Counted from the stretch's first letter, positions 42,045 to 52,304 are shown. The stretch is DNA of 64,000 nt from Lacinutrix neustonica (GCF_026625145.1 NZ_CP113088.1:1178001-1242000); one strand, 5' to 3'. Translations and numbers: made by a program. The notes: generated by a model from the letters alone, not told the origin.

Positions 42045-43070
42045 TTATAGTTCATTAATTTCCTTTTCAATTAATCGGTATTTATCCTTTACATCTTCTC
42101 CTGAATAAAAGTCGAGCAAGTCTTTTTTAGTTAATGTTCCTTGACTTAAAAAGCGTTTCAAATATTCTTGGTTGAACTCCATTAAAAGGATGGATTTTTC
42201 CAATTGCTTTAAAATCGCTTTGTTATTGTCAATATTGTTTTGAACCAAAGATTTGATGGTCAAGACTTCATTGATGTCTTTGATAATGCGGTTTACCATC
42301 ATTGCCAAAATATCTTTATCAAGTTCGACTTCCTTCGCATTTAAAGCTATATCACGAGCCAACATATAGGCAATGGCTAAATTGCTGTAATCTCCCTTTT
42401 GTGAATTGATAATGGCAACAAAACCAACTCCTGCAATGTAACCTACATTTTCAAAGTTCTTTAAAACGGAGTTTTCAACTAAAGAAATATCAAAGACGAT
42501 CAAACTCACTTTGCTGTCTCTGTTGGCTTGTGTTTCTATTAATTGACTCCAAGCCGTATCGGATTTACGAGTAAAAATGTCTTTGCTTTCAATGTCTCCT
42601 AAACGAACGCTTTTATCAAATTTACATTCAATAGCTATTTTTAAATCGGGTGTTCCGTTGACTTCACAGATAATATCGCCCGTTTTATTTCTAGGTAAAT
42701 TACCCGCTGTATTGCCAGTTAAAAATGCACGGTCTTTTAATCGCTTATCTAGAAAATATTGATTTAAGAATTCTGCGACTTCATCCTCTGCTAATGTTCC
42801 TTTGATTGTTGATTTATAGAAAAGTTCTTTTTTCATCTCAAAAATCATCTTTAAACTCTCGAGTTCTGTTCCCAACTCATTAGATGTTTTTGAAAGAAAA
42901 GATGAAATACGGTCTTCCATTAAAGCCAATACACCAATGTAAATGGCTCTTAGCAATTTTTCATCTCTTTCGCTTGCAGGAAGATTGTCGAAGTAATTGA
43001 AAACGATTTGATTTTCGATTTCAAATTCTTTGATTTCAATGCGTTTGAGCTGTTGGTTTATTTTAAGCAT
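42045..43070 (-). CDS. PD-(D/E)XK-like nuclease
   Basis: 341 residues, largely helical N-terminus (to about 100), then a likely PD-(D/E)XK core: GDIICEVNG followed by IAIECKFD about 20 residues on (Asp...Glu-x-Lys), then a strand VSLIVFDI. The C-terminal third is helical and coiled. The motif is seen; the fold is inferred. It starts two bases after the KTSC gene and is 11 bases ahead of the primase-helicase, so it is part of the same operon and probably its effector nuclease. Confidence 0.7.
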   Translation of the reverse strand: MLKINQQLKRIEIKEFEIENQIVFNYFDNLPASERDEKLLRAIYIGVLALMEDRISSFLSKTSNELGTELESLKMIFEMKKELFYKSTIKGTLAEDEVAEFLNQYFLDKRLKDRAFLTGNTAGNLPRNKTGDIICEVNGTPDLKIAIECKFDKSVRLGDIESKDIFTRKSDTAWSQLIETQANRDSKVSLIVFDISLVENSVLKNFENVGYIAGVGFVAIINSQKGDYSNLAIAYMLARDIALNAKEVELDKDILAMMVNRIIKDINEVLTIKSLVQNNIDNNKAILKQLEKSILLMEFNQEYLKRFLSQGTLTKKDLLDFYSGEDVKDKYRLIEKEINEL

Positions 43071-43072
43071 TG

Positions 43073-43294
43073 TTATTCAATTCTTTCGTATGGATAAACA
43101 TTCTTGAAATTCCTGTTTAGGTAAGAACCGTGAGAAGGAGCTTCCAATAAATTTTGATATTCGTGTGCGGGAACGCCTTTATAGACATAAAGACTGTTAT
43201 TAAGAAATCTTACATAAACTTCTTGATTTTGTTCATCATAACCGATACTATCAATGTTAGATGAACTTACTGGTGTCATTTGTGGTAAACTCAT
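43073..43294 (-). CDS. Small KTSC-domain protein
   Basis: 73 residues: MTPVSSSNIDSIGYDEQNQEVYVRF plus LYVYKGVP and the C-terminal SYLNRNFKN. This is the KTSC domain (PF13619), otherwise found at the C-terminus of lysyl-tRNA synthetases and as single-domain proteins; it may bind RNA or protein. It overlaps the HerA stop by four bases. A second KTSC domain ends the ATPase at 46388-48239. Confidence 0.85.
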   Translation of the reverse strand: MSLPQMTPVSSSNIDSIGYDEQNQEVYVRFLNNSLYVYKGVPAHEYQNLLEAPSHGSYLNRNFKNVYPYERIE

Positions 43295-45073
43295 ATTTTA
43301 TAATTTTTATTACGCCAAGATTTTAATAATTGTTTGTATTCTTTTTGTGGATCATCAATTTTTTCTAACCATTTTTCAGATGCTTTAGGGTCAGAACTTT
43401 TAGGAGCATTTGCAATCTTAAAGAATTTCACTCGTGATGGTATCTTAACTGCTTCTCCTGAAATTAGGGCTTCACCAGTTCTCAAACTTGGTAATAAATC
43501 TACCATACTTTGCAACTCATCTTGAACAGCGGAACGTATATGACCTCTATCTTTAGAGTTGTTCATGCGCAACGCAATCATAGTGCCACATTGACTTAAG
43601 ACAGTTTCGTCTAATTCTGATGGTCTTTGAGTTACCAGCAATAGTCCTACCCCATATTTGCGCCCTTCTTTTGCAATCATTTGAACTGTTCGAGAAGATA
43701 TTGAATGCTCACCTGCTTTTAAATAACTGTGGGCTTCTTCTAAAACAATTAACAATGGTTGGTTTTTACCACCAACTTTGGTATTAACACCCCAAAATAA
43801 GCCATCATAAATAATTTTCAGAAGTGTGCCAGATATTGAAGATGTAATTTCACTTGGAATACCTGACAAATCTAAAATGGTTATAGGCAATTCATTTCCA
43901 AGCCATTTCAAAAACATAGCATCTAAATCTTCTTTTGTTTTACCATCTTTATCTCGGAGTTAACTTCCCAGGAGAGAATAGAAAACTGTAACTGCTGTCG
44001 TTTAGCCTATTTCTCATACTGTCTAAAAAACTTAATAATCCTTTAGCTTTTTGATTTAGAAATGGAGCACTATTTCCTAATCCTGCAATCGGATATTCAC
44101 TTGATTTAAGTGATTCAATATCTCCTTCAGTGATTTTGGATGTGACTGTTATTCTATCTTGTTGAAATGTTTTTCTTTCAAAATCATCTAACTCAAACCA
44201 TAATCGTTTTAGACTAAATGGTATGGGTGAATCTGCGGTAATAGACTCCTTAGTTACTTCTATTTTGTTTTCTTCCGCACTTTTAATTTTTGCTTCAACA
44301 ACTTTTTCTCGAATGTATTCTCTATTTTGGTCTGTCAGATTTCCTGAGAATATTTTCATCAATTCATTAAAGGGTAGTGCCCAAAAAGGGATTTGCAATT
44401 TGCTTTCATCATCTAATGAATTTACATCTATTACTTTTGAATATTTTGAAAGGGCATCGTTATACTCACCGTGAGGGTCAATTACCAAAATTCTTGAACT
44501 TGGAAACTCCCTATTAGCTATGGATTGAAGCAATACTGAAACAGAATTTGATTTACCACTACCTGTTGAACCTACAATGGCACAATGCCTTGAAATGAGT
44601 TTATCTAAGTCAATCTTAGCATCTAAACTTTCCGATACACTAATATTTCCAACAGTAATTGAATTGGATTCTTCCTAACCACCATAGATAACATCAAGGT
44701 CATTGATTGTTACCAAGTGTACTTTATCTCCAGTAGTTGGATATTGTGTTACACCTCTTTCGAACTTTTTCCCAACCTGTTCTCCAGCTAAAACTATGTT
44801 TATCCATCTTGTGTTTTTCAAAATATCATAATCTTTAGCTACGGCTTCTCTTAAACTTTCAGGGATTGCAGCTGAACCTATTTGAGTCACAATTCCGTAA
44901 AGATTGGCATAGCCTAAAGGGATTCTCACGAACGAACCTATTTGCCCTACACGATAAACAACTCCATCTATAATAGGCATATTGGATTTAATATTATCAA
45001 ACAGTTTAACAGAAATACTATTCCCGCTAATGCTATCTATTTCACCAATTTCTGTTATTCTATTTTTTGACAT
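43291..45073 (-). CDS. herA: HerA-type (DUF87) ATPase of a Sir2-HerA system
   Basis: About 593 residues. An N-terminal HAS-barrel (to about 130), then a FtsK/HerA ATPase core with GSTGSGKS (about 168-175), DPHGEY (Walker-B-adjacent), LIVLEEAHSY, VTQRPSELD and the Arg-finger region. An in-frame TAG at 44675-44677 splits off the N-terminus: the plus strand reads TTCCTAACC where TTCTGGACC (Gly-Gly-Pro-Glu-Glu) is likely, a CCAGA site. CCGAGA-type insertion at 43952-43957 (repaired TPDKDGKTKEDLD). After correction the length divides by three. It overlaps the SIR2 stop by 14 bases. Confidence 0.87.
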
Positions 45074-46323
45074 TTTCTCCGAGCTTTTTGATTTCGTTAT
45101 CGCTAACCATAGAATTTAGAAATGTAACGAGTTTGCCAAAGTCTCGGTAATATAAATTCTCCTTTACCTGTCCATTTATCATCTTCTTTTTTGTCGAGAG
45201 TGAAATACAAATCTGTTTCATCATCAGCATCTCGGAAGGGTTTTAAGTGCCCATTTGCCATAACTACAACCAATAACGGCATTGCTTGAAGCATAAATAG
45301 AAACTTTAGGATTATCTAAACCTACCCTTGAAACATTGGATTTCTCATCTATTTTATCATATTTGTCAAATATCAGCCCTATAATGTGTGATGTCGTATT
45401 TGTTTTCAATGCAGAAATAATACGTGAATTTATATGCTCGTCTCCCCAAGAATAACCACAAGTAATTAGTATTGCATCATCTTGCTTTAAGAAATTAGAG
45501 AGTCTGTCCATCAAACTTTCATAAGGTTGCTTTTTTGAATCTTTATATTTTAGAGTAGAAGGATAAATCAAAATATCATCGTCGTCTGGACTAACTCTCA
45601 ATATCTTTTCTGTATCCTTATCAAAATGCCAACCTAAAGAACCGTGTATTTTCCAAAGTTTTGTTTGCTTCGATAAAAATGAAAAATCTTCAACTGATTC
45701 TCGGATTAAAAAAGGCTCTAAGGCTACCACAAAATCCATCGTAATATGGGATTTCTTTATGTTCTAATCCAAGTTCTAATAAGAAATCATAATTGGTTGT
45801 AAAGACTTCGATTGGATACTTTCTTTCAGCTTGTCCTATCCAATTTGCAAAATCTGTCTCGGACTAATTCACTTACAATATCTTTTGTAACAATTTGTTT
45901 AAACTCTTTTTTTAAAGCTATATCACATAGAGTCCTATTGTGAACACTTACTTTTTCCCTAACTTCTTTTTTGATTCTTTTGATCAAATCTGCAAACTCA
46001 CCTTTGTTAAGAGAATTTAGTACACTTTTACCAATGAATGAAACTTTTTGTTCAAGATTAGACAGTATTGTTTCTATGTTGAAGTTTTTCTCCCCAAGTT
46101 CTTCCTTTATATCCTCTAATGCTGTTTTGTATTTCGTATCAACTTTTCCTACCTCTTCAACGATTTCAGATGTCATTTTACCAATAGCAGGAACAGTAAG
46201 CGAAGTTTCATTTTTCATTGCTAATGAACTCCCTGCACCAAAAAGAAAACCTATTTTCTTTTTATCAGAAATTAATATTTGCTGAATACCTCTGATATAT
46301 TCTGATGGGTCATGTGTTGTCAT
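45060..46323 (-). CDS. SIR2-like NADase of a Sir2-HerA system
   Basis: About 419 residues. NAD-binding motifs: GAGSS at 29-33, NYD near 177, KIHGSLGW (catalytic His) near 225, and ITCGYSWGDEHIN. Four gained bases, at 45857-45862, 45699-45704, 45230-45235 and 45143-45148, all TCTCGG for TCTGG; repaired joins read ELVxTDFANWIG, NPESVEDF, LKTLPDADDE and ILPDFGKLV. Length then divides exactly by three, which is strong internal support. With HerA it should form a complex that depletes NAD+ on phage infection. Confidence 0.9.
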
Positions 46324-46387
46324 ACAAAATTATTTATTCCTATTTATTCTCCTTGCCGAAAGCTTTTTCCTAATGCTATCGTCAGTT

Positions 46388-48239
46388 TTATTTCTTTTGA
46401 TAATTAAATTTATCCTTTAGTTCATTCATAAAATAAGCACCAAGAGAAGGTGACTCCATTAATTCTTCAAACACCTTTTTCGGCACATCAAAATACTGAT
46501 AAACCGCTCCGTGGTGAAATTCTATTTCTAATACCTTTTTTTCCGCATCATAACCTACTGAGGCAATATTGGAAGACACTACGGGAATGCGTTGTGTTTT
46601 CCCTGTATTCCCTTCCTCTAAAAATGATAGCAATTGTTTGCCAAGGGCAGTGCTAAGATATTGTTGGTCTCTACTCGTGGGTGTATCAGGGAGCGTGAGT
46701 TGAAGCCACCCTGCATCTATTAATGGTTTGAGATGGTTTCTGAAATTTTTGGTGTTATTATATAACCCAATTTTATCGAAAATTGCCTCCCTTGATTTTG
46801 GTTCTATGCAATATTGGAGTAACTGTTTGGCTTTTGATGTAATGCTGTTTTTAATGGCTTCTTTGTCTCTGTCTCCAATTTCAGAGACAGAGAGCCTAAG
46901 ATAAGGATTAATGTCAATTAAGTTTTTGAATTCAAGCACTTTATCATATTCTCTTCTTAGTTCCTTTTCCTGACCTAAGATGGAATTCGTAAGCGGATGT
47001 ACATGCAGAATACACAAAAAGTAAGCATTGTTTTCGTCCGTCTCAAAAACAGGTGGAGGCGAACCATTTTCGGCTAAGCTTTTGTGAATAATAGGCAACC
47101 CTGTTCCTCTGCCTTCCGTGAGTTTCAGCTCTTTTAAAAATCCACCTAGTTTACGATTTCTATAATCCCGTGCGACCACTCTTTGTTTATTTAGCATCGC
47201 TTGGTTGATAGGCGGCATAGGGCCAGGAAAACTCAATATTTCAATTTTATCTTTATGAATTTGAATCTCAACAGGGTTTTGTCGCTCATAGCTTTTATGA
47301 TAAACGGCATTGACCACCGCTTCCTCTATGGCTTGAAAAGGATAGTTGAAGAAACGTATGGATTCCGCTTGCTTAGCTGACTTAACCACCAATTCTTCGA
47401 CAATATTTGATTTAAAATACTGTAAAACATCCCTAATCTGCTGAATAATAGAACCGGAAAATATTTTTTCTGTATAATCTTTCCCAACTTCATTTTTATG
47501 AATCACTACATCAACTGTTGCTCCGGAAAAATACTTTTCAGGATGTTCATTAAACAAGAGCAAACCAGCATTGGTAGGACGTAGTAGCTCGTCTGAACCT
47601 TTGGCTATCATTAGAAGTCTGCATAATTCAGAGAATGGCATTTTTGTACTCTCTTCATATAAAGAGCTCATCACTTCTTTTAAATAGTTTTGAATCAAAC
47701 GCAAATTCAAATCATCTAAGGTAGCGGTTTGGTTTATTCGGTCATCAAATGGGATGCGTGCCGTGAGTTCAACAAGTCTTCTCTCATCATCAGAGCCATC
47801 TTTTACTTTTAACGTTTTTGAACCTCGTTTGATGTACATTGCTCTTTCAGTTCTTTTTTCACTTAAACTAATGGGAGCTTTGTAGGGTCTGTTATCTCCA
47901 GCGGGGGCAAAAACAACCAGAATATGCCTCTCGTTCATTAAATAAGGGTGAAAAACAGGAATATATACAGGGGTTAATTTATGAGACAGTTCAATCAGTT
48001 TTTTCCGGATGGCATCCAATTCTTGAACTTCTAAACCTATTGGTGGTAATTTAGCTTTACCATTTTCTTCTTCTACTCCAATAATGACATAACCTCCATC
48101 CCAATTATTAATGTCATTAGCATAGGCACATAAAGAATGAATGACATCCTCTCGGATTCCATCCTTTTTTTAACTCAATCCGATCCCATTCAACCGTATT
48201 GCCATGTATTAATTCATCTATATTTATGGGTAATGCCAT
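46388..48239 (-). CDS. AlbA/Schlafen-like ATP-binding regulator with C-terminal KTSC domain
   Basis: About 616 residues from ATG 48239 ([20 protein letters not shown]). AlbA_2/Schlafen-like N-domain ([23 protein letters not shown]), then an HATPase_c_4-type domain ([21 protein letters not shown] ... [20 protein letters not shown]), a winged-helix region, and a C-terminal KTSC domain ([31 protein letters not shown]...). One gained base at 48150-48155 (TCTCGG for TCTGG; repaired WNPEDVIHS). The KTSC fusion links it to the small KTSC protein downstream. It precedes the SIR2 gene by 65 bases. Confidence 0.85.
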
Positions 48240-48281
48240 TATTTATTAAATTGTATTAAAATATTTCTAATTCAGGGACAT

Positions 48282-48593
48282 TCATTTCTTCTTATTCGCT
48301 TTAATATATTTTGCTCTTTTCTCTGCTACTTTTAGTGCTTCTATACCTAAATCTTCGTCCTGAATTTCAAATAAGATCTTGTCACTTAGGAACGAAACCA
48401 AAAGTTCGTCTGAGTTGTAGTCGTAAATCTCGGCAAGTTTCATAACTACCTCTTTTGTGATTTTCCTTTCTCCACGCTCCATTTTGCTCAAAATAGACAC
48501 ATCAATGTCGAGCAACGCAGCAATTTTCCGTAATGGAAGTTCTTTTTCTTCTCGAATACATCTTAACTTTTCACCTACTGTTTCTGTTGACAT
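48282..48593 (-). CDS. XRE family transcriptional regulator of the defence cassette
   Basis: 103 residues from ATG 48593 (MSTETVGEKLRCIREEKELPLRKIAALLDID); two upstream in-frame ATGs (48608, 48641) are also embedded in operator repeats. Helix-turn-helix to about residue 60, then a charged C-terminus. First gene of the cassette, 43 bases before the AlbA-like gene, so it probably controls the whole operon and itself. Confidence 0.85.
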   Translation of the reverse strand: MSTETVGEKLRCIREEKELPLRKIAALLDIDVSILSKMERGERKITKEVVMKLAEIYDYNSDELLVSFLSDKILFEIQDEDLGIEALKVAEKRAKYIKANKKK

Positions 48594-48672
48594 AATATTT
48601 GTTGACATATTTTGTCTAAAGTAGGAAAAGATTTTTGACATGTCATCACTTATTTTCTATTCTTTTTGACAT
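48587..48672. promoter_or_regulatory. Candidate XRE operator: four TTGACAT repeats
   Basis: TTGACAT at 48587, 48602, 48635 and 48666; the third extends to the perfect palindrome TGACATGTCA (48636-48645), and the fourth pairs with AATGTC about 20 bases away. They cover all three possible starts of the XRE gene. Confidence 0.55.
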
Positions 48673-49535
48673 TACCATTCACAAATGTCTAAAGAGAATT
48701 TTTCCCTATTTCAAAGTAAATTAAAAAATGAAGAAATCAATTACGGAAATCCATAAAGGATAAGGATTCAGATGAATAGAAATTCAAATTATAGCAAACG
48801 TTTTAAAAAGGTGAAGATTTAGGTGGTGGTTTTTGGCGCAATGGCAATCTTCGGCTTTTTAAAATGATAGCCCAAATGGCGATTGAATGTCGCGCAAGAA
48901 TGGTTTTTCATCATTTTGCGACAAAAAAACGCCTATTTTCAGGGTTTCCGAGGGGTTTTGTCGCAAATGAAATATTTAGTCTCCACACTGCCTAAAAGAT
49001 TTACTGTAAAAAATTGCCTGTTTATGGGACTTCCCGGAGGTTTTACTGTAAAATTAGGGAAATGAAGTCCCGTAACATCGCTTTAGCGTGTTACCCTCTT
49101 GCTCTTCCAAACTTCGCCCATTCGTGACCAAGTTTTCCGGACAACCTGATTTGAAAATCAGTTGCTCTTTTTGTTTCAAATCCAGTGCATTCTTCAATTG
49201 ATTGTAAAACCCCGTATGATGTAGAACACTAATTTTATCAAAACAAATTCATGTAAGGGTTGAAAATTTGCGGTTCAGTTAAAGCAAATTTTTAACGCTT
49301 ACATACCGCTTTCTTTTAGCGAAAAATGGGTAAAGTTTTTTCTGCTTTACTTATTTTTCGCTGCGTGAGGGATAGAAGCGGCACCCTTTCTGTTTTTCAC
49401 AGAAAGATATAGCGGATAGCCCGACCTTTAGGGCACGCCCAACAACTCTAACGTGCGTAAATCCAAATTTTGGATATTCCATAATAAAGTAAAGGGAGTG
49501 GTATTGTTGCTCCCTTTGTTGTTACCCTTTTTATG
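48673..49535. other. Non-coding island region with two paired hairpin modules
   Basis: No gene supported over 860 bases. Module A: TTTGCGACAAAA (48915-48926) and TTTTGTCGCAAA (48956-48967) form a perfect 12-bp inverted pair around a core with GCCTATTTTCAGGG. Module B: TTTACTGTAAAA (49000-49011) and TTTTACTGTAAA (49041-49052) form a near-perfect pair around a similar core (GCCTGTTTATGGGA). Farther on, a hairpin TTTCTGTTTTTCACAGAAA lies at about 49388. Possible roles are oriT or replication sites of an ICE ancestor. Confidence 0.5.
48915..49052. repeat. Two spaced inverted-repeat modules sharing a core
   Basis: Arms differ between modules, spacing (41 bases arm to arm) and core (GCCTnTTT...TTCCnGnGG) are shared; the unit recurs within 85 bases. 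Confidence 0.55.
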
Positions 49536-50793
49536 TCAAGTCCCCAAACTCTTTCGGCTCTCCTTCTCCCTGAACCGTTCCAACAGGTTGCCAATGTCCT
49601 CACCTATCTTGGTCTCCACAACCCTTGCATATAACTGTGTGGTGGTAAGCTTGGAATGCCCCAATAATTTCGATACCGTTTCAATAGGTACGCCATTGGA
49701 AAGCATGACCGTGGTGGCAAAAGTATGCCGAGCCACATGAAAGGTTATGTTTTTATGAATACCACAGGATGCTACTATCTCTTTCAAATATTTATTGGTC
49801 TTTTGATTGGAACTTATAGGCAATAGGAAGTCCACAAAGACCTTTTCCTGCAACCTCCTATATTTTTCAATGATTTCCAAAGCTTTGGGCAGTAGTGGCA
49901 CTTTAACACGCTCGTCCGTTTTTTCCCGTTTAGTGTATATCCAATAGTTGTTGTCGATACCCTTTACGATATTGTCCTCGGTAAGTTCCTTTACATCCAC
50001 ATAGGACAGTCCCGTATAGCAGGAAAATACAAAGCAATCTTTTACCCGCTGTAACCGTTCACTTGTAAATTCTGTCCCTTCTAATATTTCCAGTTCCCTT
50101 TCCGTTAGGTAAGCCCTGTCATATTTATGATACTTCAATTGGAATTGGTTGAACGGGTTCTTGTGTGTCCATTCCAGTTTAACGGCAAGGTTTACCATTT
50201 TTTTGAACCGTTCCAAGTGCTTCATAACGCCATTGTTGCCCAACATGAGCTGTTTCTTAGAGTTCCTGTAATTGCGCAGGAAATTCTCAAAATCAGTTAC
50301 AAATTCGTAGTTCAATTGTTTCAGGTAGATGTCCTTTACCCTTCTTTTCTTTAGCAAAAATCGGTACAGGTATTTTTCTGTGGTATAATAATTCTTCATT
50401 GTCCCCCTTTTCAGAACATATGCCATATTCCCGTGATGGTATGCAATAAGTTCCCGTAAGGTCTTACTGTTATCGTCCTCGCCCAAATAGCGGGTCTTGA
50501 CTGCTTCGGAGGATATGATTCTATCCTCTTCCAAGAGTTCTTTATGGCATTCCAACAGCTTGTTATACACCTCGTCCGAGATAGGCGTTTAAGGTTCTAA
50601 CATTTTGGGAACTGCCCCTGCCACGGCTTTTATTGTTGTCCCAATCTTTGTCGGTAATGGTTCTCTTTAAACTGATTTCCGCCCGTTTTCCATTTACGGT
50701 AATACGGACGTAGAGGGAAAGGTGTTTTGGATTGCTCCTTGATTTTCCGGTAAAGAAAATTACCGTAAAAGTGTGTTTTGTCTTCATTTTCAA
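49536..50793 (-). CDS. Tyrosine recombinase / integrase
   Basis: About 418 residues: N-terminal arm- and core-binding domains, and a catalytic domain with CYTGLSYVDVKEL (the first Arg replaced by Ser, as is typical in Bacteroidota CTnDOT-like integrases), a Lys in the beta-hairpin, HVARHTFAT and HSKLTTTQLYARV with the nucleophilic Tyr. Lesion at 50576-50581 (CCGAGA for CCAGA; repaired Leu-Asp-Glu-Val-Tyr-Asn-Lys). Located 200 bases from the tRNA-Pro, the usual place for the integrase of such an island. Confidence 0.9.
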
Positions 50794-50879
50794 TGACTTT
50801 AGTTAAACAATAAATTGTAAAGACGAAAGTCAAATCGTACCCTAAAGTCCTTTAAAGATAGTACAATTCGGTGGACATC

Positions 50880-50898
50880 TGCACACCTAATTGCACAC
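50880..50898. repeat. 19-bp island-end repeat, right copy
   Basis: tgcacacctaattgcacac, identical to 38903-38921, 100 bases inside the right att site and just upstream of the integrase gene. Confidence 0.65.
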
Positions 50899-50942
50899 CT
50901 TTTATATGGTTTTAAATGAAATCAATTGAATGCATAAAAAAC

Positions 50943-50980
50943 AAAAAACACTGAAAATCATACGATTAACAGTGTTTTGT
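50943..50980. terminator. Hairpin between integrase and tRNA-Pro
   Basis: AAAACACTG / CAGTGTTTT stem with a 16-base loop; could end tRNA transcription in the island-bearing strain. Confidence 0.5.
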
Positions 50981-51000
50981 TATGACCTATTTCTAGGTTC

Positions 51001-51014
51001 GTCGGGGTGGCAGG
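51001..51014. repeat. attR, 14 bp inside the tRNA-Pro 3' end
   Basis: gtcggggtggcagg, identical to 38830-38843. Confidence 0.85.
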
Positions 51015-51076
51015 ATTCGAACCTGCGACCTCCGCGTCCCAAACGCGGCGCGATAACCGGGCTACGCTACACCCCG
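51002..51076 (-). tRNA. tRNA-Pro (anticodon TGG)
   Basis: The acceptor stem CGGGGTG / CACCCCG, the GCAGG-TTCGAAT-CCTGC T arm and the anticodon loop TTTGGGA between CCGCG / CGCGG are all visible on the minus strand. CCA is not encoded. The island is integrated at its 3' end. Confidence 0.95.
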
Positions 51077-51194
51077 AAGTGGTTATCTTAGACTAAAACA
51101 ACAAAAAACCTTGAAATTTTAGAGTGGCAAATATACACTATTATTTAAAAATCAAACCAATTTTATCGTAAATTGTAAAAACATTTTTTAAATC

Positions 51195-52304
51195 ATGATA
51201 AAAGCACTAAAAACCCTCTCTATTGCTGTCTTTTTTATTAGTATTCACGCCTGTGCTCAAGATAAAAATCCAGTAAATAGTAAAAACAGTTATGAAGTGG
51301 TTGTTCCGGAACTAACAAATCCATGGGCCTTTACTTTTCTTCCGAGATAAGAGCATGCTTATTAATGAAAAAGAAGGTCAATTAATTCACTTTAAAAACC
51401 AAGTCAAAACCGAAATAAAAGGCCTTCCAGTAAATTTATGTGCGTGGTCAAGGTGGTCTCTTAGACCTTTCGCTACATCCGGACTATGCAACTAATGGAT
51501 GGATATACATATCTTATGCCTCACCAAAAGGAACAGGTAACGGTGGAAATACCGCCGTTATGCGAGCAAAGATAAAAGGCGATAGATTAATAGACAAACA
51601 ACTGCTTTATAAGGCAGAACCCAATACAACCAAAGGACAACACTTTGGCTCACGCATCGTTTTTGATACTCATGGTTATCTGTTTTTTACTATTGGCGAA
51701 CGTGGTGAACGTGACGTGAATCCGCAAGACTTAACTAAAGATGGAGGTAAAATTTACAGACTGCACGATGATGGTCGTGTACCAAAAGACAATCCGTTTG
51801 TTACTGTAGAAAATGCTAAGACCGCGATTTATTCTTACGGGCATCGTAATCCACAAGGTATGAAACTACATCCCGACACTAAAGACATCTCGGACACATG
51901 AACATGGACCAAAAGGTGGTGATGAAATTAATATCGTTAAAAAGGGTGCCAATTACGGTTGGCCAGTGATCACCTATGGTAAAAATTATAGCGGAACAAC
52001 CATTACCGATACCACTAAAAAAGAAGGCATGGAACAACCTTTGCATTATTGGGATCCTTCTATAGCACCAAGTGGCATGGCTTTTATTTCTTCTAATAAA
52101 TATGGTGACTGGAAAGGAAGTTTACTTGTAGGCTCCTTAAAATTTAATTATTTAGATCGCTGTACGCTTGAGGATGGTAAGGTGATTAAAGAGGAACGGT
52201 TGTTAGACGGTATTGGCCGGGTTCGATCCATAGAGCAGGGCCCCGATGGGTTTATTTATGTTGGCGTAGAAAATCTAGGCATTGTTAAATTAATTCGCAC
52301 ATAA
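51195..52304 (+). CDS. PQQ-dependent sugar dehydrogenase (aldose dehydrogenase family)
   Basis: About 368 residues, signal peptide to HACAQ. Six-bladed beta-propeller of the soluble glucose/aldose dehydrogenase family: NPWAFTFLPD, VRGQGGLLDLSLHPDY, HRNPQGM, the conserved WTHEHGP(K)GGDE and WDPSIAPSGM. It oxidises sugars in the periplasm. Three lesions: CCGAGA at 51342-51347, a surplus A or T at 51431-51436, and TCTCGG at 51888-51893, where only TGG (Trp) fits; this last site proves the original base was CCAGA. Paired with the cytochrome c gene. Confidence 0.9.

Larger units (their letters stand above)
38830..51014. mobile_element. Integrative genomic island in tRNA-Pro (defence island)
   Basis: A 12.2-kb island bounded by 14-bp direct repeats equal to the 3' end of the tRNA-Pro gene. 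It carries a tyrosine integrase (49536-50793) beside the intact tRNA, a non-coding region with hairpin modules, and a seven-gene minus-strand cassette. No relaxase, coupling ATPase or type IV secretion gene is present, so it is either a reduced ICE or an element mobilised in trans. Established biology supports this layout: tyrosine integrases of Bacteroidota ICEs commonly use tRNA 3' ends. Confidence 0.85.

Noticed and set aside
49065-49240. Open frame on the minus strand ending near 49065
   Set aside because: No start codon, two overlapping frames look equally open and no family is recognised; treated as non-coding.
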